Shown here: positions 9,331 through 17,705 of the stretch, in pieces
How positions within the stretch are numbered: the first letter of the stretch is position 1
Layout of the letters: every line of letters begins with the position of its first letter
Source: Bordetella flabilis
GTDB lineage: Bacteria; Pseudomonadota; Gammaproteobacteria; Burkholderiales; Burkholderiaceae_B
DNA length: 64,000 nt
NCBI RefSeq assembly: GCF_001676725.1
Contig: NZ_CP016172.1
Location: 62,001-126,000 of the forward strand
Direction: 5' to 3'
Notes under the pieces: model-generated
The model's input: only the letters and a program-made list of their open reading frames with translations
Told to the model about the DNA's origin: nothing
Database searches by the model: none
Program-made: the position numbers and the translations under genes

Positions 9331-10350
9331 CTAGGCGGCCTGATCGACCACCACGCCATACCACCCCATGCCCGGGTAGGTTTCGTACCCCGGCGTGTGG
9401 GCGTAGCCGCACAGCGTGTCGCCTTCGCTGTAGTACCCGCTTTTCTCCTCGTTCAGCCGCAGGGAGAAATGATCGGTAAGCAGGCCCTTGCCATCGGTGC
9501 TGGCGATAATGCGCTGGCGCGCGTCGACCAGCATGCAGCGCACGGACCGGCCCGGCTCCGGCGCGAGCCGCACATTGGCCAGGACTCCGGCCGATTGTTT
9601 GCGCCAATCGAAGAAGACCGCCAGCACGCCCACCGCGGCGCCGCCGCCCGGTTGATGCACCGGCGCCGCATAGATGGCGGCCTGCGCTCCGCCCAGGGCG
9701 GGCACGCACTCGATATCGCAACTGGCGTAGTCGTCGGGGCCTCGGCAGGCCAGCGCCTGGCGGAACCAACTGGCCGCCGAGACATCATGGTTTGCCGCGC
9801 CGGGATAACTGGCGGGACGCCCGTTGCACAGCACCTTGCCCGACGTATCGACAATCCAGATGTCCAGATAGACGGTATAGGTGTCCAGGATCACGGCAAG
9901 CCGCTGGGTGGCATGCCGGGCCGCCTGGTCGCCCGGCTCGCCGCCGGGCGTGCACAAGGCGTCCGTCACCGCGGTGTCGGATGCCCACCATCGCACATCG
10001 CAGGTCCGTTCGTACAGATTCCGGTCTATCGTCTCGATGGCATTGAGCGCCAGGTCGGCGAGGCGTTGGCCGCGGCTGCGGCGCAGCTCGCGCGTCACGC
10101 TGTCCCCGAGCTCGCGCAGTTCCGCCTGCAGGGAATTGGCCAGCGCCTCGACGCGCTCGGACACTTCACGCACCCGGCCCGCGACGATGGCGAAGCCGCG
10201 TCCCGCTTCGCCCACATGCGATGCCTCGATGGCCGCGTTCAGGCCCAACAGCCGGGTCTCCAGCGTTATTTCCTTGATGTCGCGGATTTTGCCGCTGGTG
10301 ATCTTGCCTATCCACTGCGACAAGTCGGAGACGCTGCGGGCTTCTTCCAT
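9331..10350 (-). CDS. Soluble chemoreceptor-like protein: MCP hairpin tip followed by a Cache-like sensor
   Basis: 339 residues without any membrane helix. Residues 17-73 match the CheW/CheA-binding hairpin of methyl-accepting chemotaxis proteins ([24 protein letters not shown], then [11 protein letters not shown]). Residues from about 105 to the end look like a Cache-type ligand domain ([43 protein letters not shown]). Sensor and output are in reversed order compared with classical receptors, and the hairpin is short, with few methylation helices. It may tune a chemotaxis-like array to the compound handled by its neighbours; this is inference. The ATG at 10350 has only a weak ribosome site. 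Confidence 0.75.
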   Translation of the reverse strand: MEEARSVSDLSQWIGKITSGKIRDIKEITLETRLLGLNAAIEASHVGEAGRGFAIVAGRVREVSERVEALANSLQAELRELGDSVTRELRRSRGQRLADLALNAIETIDRNLYERTCDVRWWASDTAVTDALCTPGGEPGDQAARHATQRLAVILDTYTVYLDIWIVDTSGKVLCNGRPASYPGAANHDVSAASWFRQALACRGPDDYASCDIECVPALGGAQAAIYAAPVHQPGGGAAVGVLAVFFDWRKQSAGVLANVRLAPEPGRSVRCMLVDARQRIIASTDGKGLLTDHFSLRLNEEKSGYYSEGDTLCGYAHTPGYETYPGMGWYGVVVDQAA

Positions 10351-10598
10351 GGCGGGTCCAGGCGATCAAGTGACGAGCGGCGGGATGCCGCGTTTCCAGT
10401 GGCAGGCAGGCGCGCGGCCGCCGCCGCAGGCTCTGACGTTTCGTAATACTAAGAAATGGGATTGTTACAGGAAAGGGATTTTTCAGATTTTCCGCCCCGC
10501 CGATCCGGGCTTGCCTTGCCCGACGCCGCCAACGCAGACAGCAGCGCACGCTCATGCACGGCATTGGTGCATGGAGAACCGCGCGGCGAACGCCGTTG

Positions 10599-11288
10599 TC
10601 AGGTGAGCAGCGCAGCCACCAGATCGCCGTCGGGTGCCGCGTCGGCATCGAAATCCAGCGCGGCTTCGACATGCTGGAGATGCTCGATCATCAGGCGGCA
10701 CGCCTCGTCCGCATCGCCCGCGCGCGCGGCGGCGAGGAAAGCATGGTGCTCCTCCGACGAGCACGCCGCATCCGCGGTGGACTGGTAGAGGACGGTCAGG
10801 ACGGCGCTCCGGGCCGACATTTCGCGCAGCACTTCAGTCAGCACCGAATTGCCGGCAATCTCCGCCAGCAGGATATGGAAATCGCCCAATAGACGGTTGC
10901 GCAGTTGCGCATCGCCGGCCGCTACCGCCTTGCGCTCATGCCTGAGGTGCTGCTCCAGCCGCTTGTAGTCGGCCGGGCGGGCGCGCGCGACGAACTCGCG
11001 CGCCATGGCCGTCTCGAGAATGCGGCGCACCGCGAAGATCTCGCGGGCTTCCGCCGCGCTGGGTTTGCTGACGAATGCGCCCTTGTCCGGGACTGTGCGG
11101 ATCAGTTTGTCCTTGGACAGCATCAGCAGCGCGGCGCGGATCTTGGTGCGGCTGACGCCATAGGCGCGCGCCAGCGCTTCCTCGCGCAGCCGCGTGCCGG
11201 GCGGCAGGCGATGGCCAACGATGGCCGAGGCGATGTCCTGGGCAATGTGTTCGGCGCTGGTGTCGACCATGTTCCGTGATGCCGGCAT
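10599..11288 (-). CDS. GntR family regulator, FCD subfamily
   Basis: Transcription factor of 229 residues. A winged helix-turn-helix spans about residues 12-78 (LPPGTRLREEALARAYGVSRTKIRAALLMLS). An all-helical FCD effector domain spans about 85-218, with the expected ligand or metal residues in GDFHILLAEIAGN and SSEEHHAFLAA. ATG 11288 gives 229 residues; ATG 11270 (MVDTSAEHIAQ) is an alternative six codons later. It is divergent from the M20 hydrolase gene, and a TTGTATACAA-like palindrome lies between them at 11385-11394. It is the obvious candidate to bind the three such sites in this region. Confidence 0.88.
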   Translation of the reverse strand: MPASRNMVDTSAEHIAQDIASAIVGHRLPPGTRLREEALARAYGVSRTKIRAALLMLSKDKLIRTVPDKGAFVSKPSAAEAREIFAVRRILETAMAREFVARARPADYKRLEQHLRHERKAVAAGDAQLRNRLLGDFHILLAEIAGNSVLTEVLREMSARSAVLTVLYQSTADAACSSEEHHAFLAAARAGDADEACRLMIEHLQHVEAALDFDADAAPDGDLVAALLT

Positions 11289-11384
11289 CGAGGAGAAGCG
11301 GTAGGCGAAGGGTGGGCCCCGGACCGGGCGGGAGCACGGTCGCGGGCGGGGGCACCTAGTCTAACCAAATTTCGCAAACAGGGA

Positions 11385-11394
11385 TTGCATACAA
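11385..11394. promoter_or_regulatory. Candidate GntR operator (site 2), regulator/M20 divergent promoter
   Basis: TTGCATACAA matches TTGTATACAA at nine of ten positions. It sits in the divergent region between the GntR gene and the M20 hydrolase gene, where it could serve autoregulation and control of the hydrolase. Confidence 0.6.
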
Positions 11395-11514
11395 AAATTA
11401 CATGCCGTACAGTCGCTTGCGCCGCCTGCCGTCCTCTGTCTGCCATTCGGCGATTCCCTCGCCGCATTTGCGCTGTGGTGCCCTGCTCCGCCCGCTCCGA
11501 TTCTCGCTGTCGCC

Positions 11515-12771
11515 ATGTCCTTCGCCGCTACTCACGACCTTTGTGCTTTTCTGGATGCCCAGCATGACCGCCAGGTCGCCTTTCTGCGGGAACTGGTGCG
11601 CGTGCCGTCGGACAATCCGCCTGGCGATTGCGAACCGGTGGCGCGGCGCGCCGAGGCGCTGTTGCAGGGCCTCGGCCTGGACGTCGAGGCTTATGGTGTT
11701 CCCGTCGAGACGGTGCGCGCGCATGGCATGCGCTCCGTCGTCAACCTCATCGTGCGGCATCGCTTCGGTCCGGACGGCCCAGTGGTGGCGCTGAACGCGC
11801 ATGGCGATGTGGTGCCCCCGGGTGACGGCTGGCGCCACGATCCCTATGGCGGCGCTGTCGAGGCCGATCCCCTGCATGGCCCGGTGATGTACGGTCGCGG
11901 CGTGGCGGTCTCCAAATCGGATTTCGCCACCTATACCTGGGCCTTGCTCGCCTTGCGCGATGCGCAGCGGCGCGGGGCGCCGTACCGGGGCACGGTGGAG
12001 CTGCATTTCACCTTCGACGAGGAAGCGGGCGGCGAGCTCGGTCCGCGCTGGCTGCTGGACCAGGGATACAGCCGGCCGGACTATGCCATCTCCGCCGGCT
12101 TCGGCTACGCCGTCACGTCGGCGCACAACGGCTGCCTGCATCTGGAAATCGCCGTACAGGGTCGCCAGGCGCATGCCGCCATGCCGCACACGGGCGCCGA
12201 TGCGCTGGAGGCGGCCACCTCCGTCCTGCAGGCGCTGTATGCGTTCCGCGCCGAGCTGGCGCAGCGGCATTCCGCTACGCCGGGCATCGGCAGCCCGACG
12301 CTTACCGTGGGCCTGATCGAGGGCGGCATCAATACCAACGTCGTGCCCGACCGTGTGGTCTGCCGCCTGGACCGCCGCATGATTCCCGAAGAGGCCGGCC
12401 ATGACGCCGAAGGCGAACTGCGGGCCATCGTGCAGGCTGCGATCGCGGGCCATCCAGGCTGCCGCGCGAGCGTGCGGCGCGTCATGCTGGCGCAGCCCCT
12501 TGCGCAACTGCCGGGGGCCGACCGCCTGATCGCACCCTTGCGGCGCCATGCCGCGGCGGTAATGGGCACCGACATTCCGGTGCAGGGCGTGCCGCTCTAT
12601 ACGGACGCCCGGCATTACACGCATAGCGGCATTCCCACCGTCCTGTACGGTGCCGGCCCCCGCACGCTGCTCGAAGCGGGCGGGCACAACGTCAACGAAA
12701 ACCTGCGCCTGGAAGACTTGCGCAAGGCCACCAAGGTCGTGGCGTTGACGCTGGAGGACCTGCTTTCCTGA
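11515..12771 (+). CDS. M20 family hydrolase (ArgE/DapE/CPG2-like) with altered metal motif
   Basis: 418 residues, probable N-acyl or N-substituted amino-acid amidohydrolase. The first metal His and its helper Asp are in LNAHGD (H96, D98), the general base and metal Glu in TFDEEAGGE (E169, E170), and the last His in EAGGHNVNE near the C-terminus. The usual bridging Asp motif GRGAADMKG reads GRGVAVSKS here, so Val stands where the Asp is expected, and the usual GEP(T/S) ligand reads AGFGY. A dimerisation (lid) domain spans about 200-310. Start ATG 11515. It is convergent with the next amidohydrolase. Substrate unknown. Confidence 0.8.
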   Translation: MSFAATHDLCAFLDAQHDRQVAFLRELVRVPSDNPPGDCEPVARRAEALLQGLGLDVEAYGVPVETVRAHGMRSVVNLIVRHRFGPDGPVVALNAHGDVVPPGDGWRHDPYGGAVEADPLHGPVMYGRGVAVSKSDFATYTWALLALRDAQRRGAPYRGTVELHFTFDEEAGGELGPRWLLDQGYSRPDYAISAGFGYAVTSAHNGCLHLEIAVQGRQAHAAMPHTGADALEAATSVLQALYAFRAELAQRHSATPGIGSPTLTVGLIEGGINTNVVPDRVVCRLDRRMIPEEAGHDAEGELRAIVQAAIAGHPGCRASVRRVMLAQPLAQLPGADRLIAPLRRHAAAVMGTDIPVQGVPLYTDARHYTHSGIPTVLYGAGPRTLLEAGGHNVNENLRLEDLRKATKVVALTLEDLLS

Positions 12772-12797
12772 GATCAGGGCGGCGGGCCGTTCCAGCC

Positions 12798-12821
12798 GGC
12801 GCCCGTGCCGGCGCGGGTGCC
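12798..12821. terminator. GC-rich hairpin between convergent hydrolase genes
   Basis: GGCGCCCG pairs with CGGGTGCC (one G-T pair) around an eight-base loop. It lies between the M20 stop and the amidohydrolase stop. No U-tract, so weak as a terminator. Confidence 0.3.
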
Positions 12822-12905
12822 ACTGCCCGTGCGCATCCAGGCCCCGGAGGCCGGCGCGCCATGCCCCGCCCCACGCATGCGATCAGCGCCGCCCCGCGTG
12901 CCGCA

Positions 12906-14174
12906 TCAAACCGCTTCCGGCAGTGTGCGCGCCAGCCCCAGCAGGAACGATTCGGTGATGGCCCCGGCCAGTTGCACGTCCTCGGAGGTGACGGTTTCCA
13001 AGGGATTGTGGCTGATGCCGCCATTGCCGCAACGCAGGAACAGCATGCTCACCGGCGCGACTTTGGCCACCGCCATCGCGTCGTGCCCCGCGCCGGAAGG
13101 CAGCTCATGGACCGGTACGCCATGCGCCGCGATGGCCGCGCCCCAGAGCGCGCGCTGGGCCGCGGCGCATGGCGTGGCGGCCTTGCGCATGACTTCCTCC
13201 ACGGCGTATCGGACGCCGCGGCGGGCGCAGATTGTCTCGATCTCTGCCTCGATATCGGCCAGCGCCGCGTCGCGCACGCCGTCTTCGGCCGCCCGCACGT
13301 CCAGGGAGAGGCGGCAGCATCCCGGTATGACGTTCACCGAGCCCTCCGGAACCTCCAGTCGCCCGACCGTACCGACCAGCCCGGGCGCCTGCGCGCAGCG
13401 CCGCTCGACGGCCAGCACGATTTCGGCGGCGGCACAGGCGGCATCGTGCCGCAGGTTCATCGGGGTCGTACCGGCGTGGCCGGCCTGGCCTTCCAGCACA
13501 AGAAGCCGCCGCACGCCGCCCGCGATGGCGCTGACCACGCCGACCGCCAGGCCACGCTCGAGCAGGATGGGTCCTTGTTCGATGTGCACTTCAAAGAAGT
13601 GGGCCAGGCGCGCGACGTCGGTACCGCAGGCCGCTATGCGCGCGGGATCGAAGCCGGCCTGCGCAATCGCGTCGCGCATGGTGATGCCGGCGCCATCGCT
13701 GCGGTCGAGCATGGCGGTGTCGAAGAGACCTGTGTAAGCGGAAGAACCGAGGAATGTGCTGCCGAACCGCAGCCCTTCTTCCTCGGCGAACGCCACCACC
13801 TCGAAATCGAAGGGCAGACGTCGCCCCTGCGTGTGGAGGTCGGCGACGATGGCGATGGGCAGCAGGATCCCCAGCCTGCCGTCATAGCGGCCGCCATTGC
13901 GCACGGTGTCGTAATGGCTGCCGGTCGCGACCAGGCGCGGCGCGGGCGTTTCGGCCGCCGCGCGATATAGCCCGATCACGTTGCCCGCGTCGTCGTGGCG
14001 CACCGTATCGAAGCCGGCTTCGCGCATCCAGGCTTCGAGCAGGGCGGCTACCGCGCGGTGGGCGGGTGTCAGATAGGCGCAGGTCAGGTGCTCGGGGTGG
14101 TCGGAATGCGCGGCGAGGGCGTCGGCCCACTGCAGCACGCGTTCGCCCCGCGAGGCGGATGCGGATAGGGACAT
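12906..14174 (-). CDS. Zn-dependent amidohydrolase, allantoate / N-carbamoyl-amino-acid hydrolase family
   Basis: 422 residues, M20-type fold of the AllC/HyuC/beta-ureidopropionase group. The dinuclear metal site is visible: GSHYDT (H87), GGRYDGRLG (D98), FAEEEG (E132-E133), FFEVHIEQGP and GGISHNPLE. GSHYDTVRNGGRYDG and RRLPFDFEVVAFAEEEG are closest to the allantoate amidohydrolase branch. An amide or carbamoyl group is released from an N-substituted amino acid; the exact substrate cannot be fixed from sequence. It is divergent from the aminotransferase gene, with a GntR-type site between them. No uricase, allantoinase or ureidoglycolate gene is nearby, which argues against simple purine degradation. 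Confidence 0.82.
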   Translation of the reverse strand: MSLSASASRGERVLQWADALAAHSDHPEHLTCAYLTPAHRAVAALLEAWMREAGFDTVRHDDAGNVIGLYRAAAETPAPRLVATGSHYDTVRNGGRYDGRLGILLPIAIVADLHTQGRRLPFDFEVVAFAEEEGLRFGSTFLGSSAYTGLFDTAMLDRSDGAGITMRDAIAQAGFDPARIAACGTDVARLAHFFEVHIEQGPILLERGLAVGVVSAIAGGVRRLLVLEGQAGHAGTTPMNLRHDAACAAAEIVLAVERRCAQAPGLVGTVGRLEVPEGSVNVIPGCCRLSLDVRAAEDGVRDAALADIEAEIETICARRGVRYAVEEVMRKAATPCAAAQRALWGAAIAAHGVPVHELPSGAGHDAMAVAKVAPVSMLFLRCGNGGISHNPLETVTSEDVQLAGAITESFLLGLARTLPEAV

Positions 14175-14248
14175 GGAAAACTTCGCTATGGGTAAGCAGG
14201 ACGGTATGTCGCGCCGGGAGCGGCCGATTTAACGCGATAACACAAACT

Positions 14249-14258
14249 TTGTATACAC
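14249..14258. promoter_or_regulatory. Candidate GntR operator (site 3), amidohydrolase/aminotransferase divergent promoter
   Basis: TTGTATACAC matches TTGTATACAA at nine of ten positions. It lies 75 bases from the amidohydrolase start and 151 bases from the aminotransferase start. Confidence 0.6.
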
Positions 14259-14408
14259 CCATGACCGGCGCGACGCCGCACGCGAACGTTGCGCGCGAGC
14301 CTCAATGCCGCCCCGGACGCCGGCGGGTGATAAATTTACTCCCTTGCCGGATAGCGGGGCCACCTGCGGGCCGGGCAAGCCTTTTACTTCCCTGACTCAG
14401 GAACCGCC

Positions 14409-15599
14409 ATGGAATTCAGCCAGTACAACGTCAACACCCTCATGGACATCACTTCCCGCCCGGACCTGGTGTTCGTGCGAGGACAGGGATCCTGGCTGGA
14501 GGACAACACTGGCAAGCGATACCTGGACTTCGTCCAGGGCTGGGCGGTGAACTGCCTGGGCCACAGCGCGCCCGAAATGGTGCGCGCGATGATGGAGCAG
14601 TCGGCCAAGCTGATGAATCCCTCACCGGCCTTCTACAACGAACCGTCGCTGCAATTGGCGCAGCGGTTGACGCAGGCCTCGGTGTTCGATCGCGTGTTCT
14701 TCGCCAACAGCGGCGCGGAGGCCAACGAAGGCGCCATCAAGCTCGCGCGGAAGTGGGGGCGCGTCAACCGCAACGGCGCATACAAGATCATCACCATGGA
14801 CCATAGCTTCCATGGCCGCACGCTGGCGACCATGTCGGCGTCCGGCAAGCCGGGCTGGGACACCATGTTCGCCCCCCAGGTCGATGGTTTCCCCAAGGCG
14901 AACCTGAACGACCTGGAGTCCGTGCGCAAGCTGATCGACCCGCAGACGGTCGCCATCATGCTGGAGCCGGTGCAGGGCGAAGGCGGCGTCATTCCGGCCA
15001 CCGTGGAATTCATGCAGGGCCTGCGCAAGCTGGCGGACCAGCATGGCCTGCTGCTGATCGTCGACGAAGTCCAGACCGGCATGGGCCGCACCGGCACCAT
15101 GTTCGCCTATCAGCAGTTCGGCATTACGCCTGACATCATGACGCTGGGCAAGGGCATCGGCGGCGGCGTGCCGCTGGCGGCGTTGCTGGCGCGCCAGGAT
15201 GTGAGCGTGTTCTCGCACGGCGAGCAGGGCGGCACCTACAACGGCAATCCGCTGATGACGGCGGTAGGCACGGCGGTGTTCGACGCGCTGAATGCGCCCG
15301 GCTTCCTGGATACGGTGCAGGCGCGCGGCAAGCAGCTGTCCGATGGCCTGCTGGCCCTGTCAAGCAAATGGGGCATGCGCGGCGAGCGCGGCGCGGGCCT
15401 GCTGCGCGCGCTGGTGATGGACCGCGATGACGGCGCGGCCATCGTCGATGCGGCCCGCAAGCTCGAGCCCGAAGGGCTGCTGTTGAATGCGCCGCGCGGC
15501 AACCTGCTGCGCTTCATGCCCGCGCTGAACGTCACCGAACAGGAAGTCGCCAGCATGCTGAAGACGCTGGATGAAGTCATCACGGCCATCCGCAACTGA
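14409..15599 (+). CDS. Acetylornithine aminotransferase family, class III PLP enzyme
   Basis: 396 residues. Fold type I aminotransferase with PLP Lys248 in TLGKGIGGGVPLAA, the phosphate-binding SGAEANEGAIK at 101-111, and the Asp of LIVDEVQTG at 219. Closest by motif to ArgD-type N-acetylornithine/succinyl-diaminopimelate transaminases (MEFSQYNVNTLMDI start). It could be a biosynthetic ArgD or a catabolic omega-aminotransferase of the local cluster; the GntR-type site upstream favours the second, but does not prove it. Start ATG 14409. Confidence 0.85.
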   Translation: MEFSQYNVNTLMDITSRPDLVFVRGQGSWLEDNTGKRYLDFVQGWAVNCLGHSAPEMVRAMMEQSAKLMNPSPAFYNEPSLQLAQRLTQASVFDRVFFANSGAEANEGAIKLARKWGRVNRNGAYKIITMDHSFHGRTLATMSASGKPGWDTMFAPQVDGFPKANLNDLESVRKLIDPQTVAIMLEPVQGEGGVIPATVEFMQGLRKLADQHGLLLIVDEVQTGMGRTGTMFAYQQFGITPDIMTLGKGIGGGVPLAALLARQDVSVFSHGEQGGTYNGNPLMTAVGTAVFDALNAPGFLDTVQARGKQLSDGLLALSSKWGMRGERGAGLLRALVMDRDDGAAIVDAARKLEPEGLLLNAPRGNLLRFMPALNVTEQEVASMLKTLDEVITAIRN

Positions 15600-15615
15600 C
15601 GGACGCGCATGTGAC

Positions 15616-15639
15616 CGCGGAGCCCGGCCGGGCTCCGCG
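15616..15639. terminator. Perfect 24-bp palindrome between convergent genes
   Basis: Arm CGCGGAGCCCGG followed immediately by its reverse complement CCGGGCTCCGCG. It lies between the stops of the aminotransferase gene and mccA. A cruciform or hairpin here could stop transcription from both sides; there is no U-tract. Confidence 0.5.
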
Positions 15640-15677
15640 CGCGGCGCACCGGACCTCGGCCGGCGACGGCGCCCACG

Positions 15678-17693
15678 CTACTTCAACGCGATGAGGGCGC
15701 TGCCTTCGGCAACCTGGTCGCCTACCTGGTAGAAGACCTCGGCCACCTCGCCGTCCGCGGCGGCGGTGATGGTGTGCTCCATCTTCATCGCCTCCATGAC
15801 CAGCAGCGCCTGGCCCTTCTGCACGGTTTCACCCGGCTGCACGGCGATGGCGATAATCTTGCCCGGCATGGGCGCCGTCATGTCGCCGCCATGTTCGCCC
15901 TGCGCCTCCCCGGCATGGGCAAGGGGATCCTGGAGCGCCAGCTGGCAGGTCCTTCCGTCCTCGAACAGGTGAAGGTTGTCGCCGTCCCATACGGCGGTCG
16001 CCGTGGCGTCGGCGCCCTCGATGATGACGCGCACCTCCCACGCCAGCGCATGGCCATCCTGCGGCGACGCTTCCCAATGGAAGACCTGTGCGCCCTCGCC
16101 CGTATCCAGGGTCCATGCGGCACGGTCGCGCGTCGCCGTCACCGCGCGCTCGGTCGCGCCATCCAGCCACGCGAGCGTGCGCGCGTAGTGGCCCGCCACG
16201 CGCCAGCCGTCGCGTGCGTCCCAGGGGTCGTGCGGCACCCGGGCGACCCGCGGTGCGGACAAGCCTTCACGGGCCAACAGCGCCGCCGTGGCCAGGGCCA
16301 GCAGCGCCGGTCCGGCCTCCTGGGGCGCCGGCAGCAGCGTGTCGCGGCGGCGCTCGATCAGGCCGGTATCCAGGTCCGCGTCGGCAAAGGCCTCGTCGCG
16401 CATCAGCCGGCCCAGGAAAGCGGTATTGGTGTGCAGGCCCACGACACGTACCTGGGCCAGGGCCTGCGCCATGCGCTTGCGCGCGGCGTCGCGGTCCTCG
16501 CCCCGGACGATCAGCTTCGCGATCATCGGGTCGTAGTACGGCGTGATGGCGTCGCCGGCCCGCACCCCTCCATCCACCCGCACGGGACCGTTGGCAAAGG
16601 CGGTGTGCTCGGGCAGGCCCAGGTAGCGCAAAGTGCCGATGGACGGCAGGAATCCCGTGTCCGGGTTCTCGGCGTAGATGCGCGCTTCGATGGCATGTCC
16701 CTGCAGGCGCAGGTCTTCCTGGCGGGCCGGCAGCGGTTCGCCGGCCGCGACCCTGAGCTGCCATTCAACCAGGTCATGGCCGGTGATCATCTCCGTAACG
16801 GGATGCTCGACCTGCAGCCGCGTGTTCATCTCCATGAAGTAGAAGCGGCCGTCCGGCTCGGCAATGAATTCGACGGTCCCCGCGCCGACATAGCCGACCG
16901 CGCGCGCGGCGGCGACCGCCGCTTCCCCCATGGCCTGGCGCCGCTGCGTCGTCATCCCGGGGGCCGGCGCTTCCTCGATGACCTTCTGGTGGCGCCGCTG
17001 CACCGAGCAGTCGCGTTCGAACAAGTAGACGCAATTGCCGTGGGTGTCGGCGAACACCTGGATCTCGATATGGCGCGGCTTTTGCAGGTAGCGCTCGATC
17101 AGCACCCGGTCGTCGCCGAAGCTGGAGGCGGCCTCGCGCCGGCATGACGCCAGTGCATCGGCGAACGCCGCGCGATCCTCGACGATGCGCATGCCTTTGC
17201 CGCCGCCCCCTGCGCTGGCCTTGATCAACACGGGATAGCCGATCGCGTCCGCCTGCTCGCGCAGGAAGTCGGGGTCCTGGTTGTCGCCGTGGTAGCCGGG
17301 CACCAGGGGTACGCCGGCGGTCTCCATCAGTTGCTTGGCGGCGGACTTGCTACCCATGGCCGAGATGGCGCTGGCGGGCGGTCCGACGAAGACAATGCCT
17401 GCCTGCGCCGCCGCCTCGGCGAAGCCTGCGTTCTCCGACAGGAAACCATAGCCGGGATGGATGGCGTGCGCGCCGCTGGCGCGCGCCGCCTGCAGGATCA
17501 AGTCGCCGCGCAGATAGCTGGCGCGCGGTTCGGCGGGCCCCAGCCTGACCGCGCTGTCGCAGGCGGCGACATGGCGGGCATGGGCGTCGGCATCCGAATA
17601 CACCGCCACGGTGCGGATACCGAGCCGGCGCGCCGTCGCGGCGACACGGCAGGCGATTTCGCCGCGGTTGGCGATAAGCAGAGTAGAGAACAC
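15678..17693 (-). CDS. mccA: 3-methylcrotonyl-CoA carboxylase, biotin-containing alpha subunit
   Basis: 671 residues, last gene of the leucine-degradation operon (also called liuD). Biotin carboxylase domain (about 1-450), with ATP-grasp motifs KASAGGGGKGMRIV, EMNTRLQVEHPVTE and GHAIEARIYAE. A linker follows, then a C-terminal biotinyl domain with the carrier Lys637 in VMEAMKMEH. It carboxylates biotin with bicarbonate and ATP; the beta subunit then transfers CO2 to 3-methylcrotonyl-CoA. The start is GTG 17693, with AGGAGG five bases upstream, 12 bases after the mccB stop. Other acyl-CoA carboxylases share this layout; the isovaleryl-CoA dehydrogenase next door decides the call. Confidence 0.9.
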   Translation of the reverse strand: MFSTLLIANRGEIACRVAATARRLGIRTVAVYSDADAHARHVAACDSAVRLGPAEPRASYLRGDLILQAARASGAHAIHPGYGFLSENAGFAEAAAQAGIVFVGPPASAISAMGSKSAAKQLMETAGVPLVPGYHGDNQDPDFLREQADAIGYPVLIKASAGGGGKGMRIVEDRAAFADALASCRREAASSFGDDRVLIERYLQKPRHIEIQVFADTHGNCVYLFERDCSVQRRHQKVIEEAPAPGMTTQRRQAMGEAAVAAARAVGYVGAGTVEFIAEPDGRFYFMEMNTRLQVEHPVTEMITGHDLVEWQLRVAAGEPLPARQEDLRLQGHAIEARIYAENPDTGFLPSIGTLRYLGLPEHTAFANGPVRVDGGVRAGDAITPYYDPMIAKLIVRGEDRDAARKRMAQALAQVRVVGLHTNTAFLGRLMRDEAFADADLDTGLIERRRDTLLPAPQEAGPALLALATAALLAREGLSAPRVARVPHDPWDARDGWRVAGHYARTLAWLDGATERAVTATRDRAAWTLDTGEGAQVFHWEASPQDGHALAWEVRVIIEGADATATAVWDGDNLHLFEDGRTCQLALQDPLAHAGEAQGEHGGDMTAPMPGKIIAIAVQPGETVQKGQALLVMEAMKMEHTITAAADGEVAEVFYQVGDQVAEGSALIALK

Positions 17694-17705
17694 GGGGCCT
17701 CCTGA

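Noticed and set aside
11398..12687. 429-codon frame antisense to the M20 hydrolase
   Set aside because: Shadow of a real gene; His/Gln/Arg-rich, no ribosome site or homology.
12906..14174. Assignment as a dedicated purine (allantoin) pathway gene
   Set aside because: Motifs fit allantoate amidohydrolase, but no other purine-degradation gene is nearby and the family also has N-carbamoyl-amino-acid hydrolases, so the name was left general.
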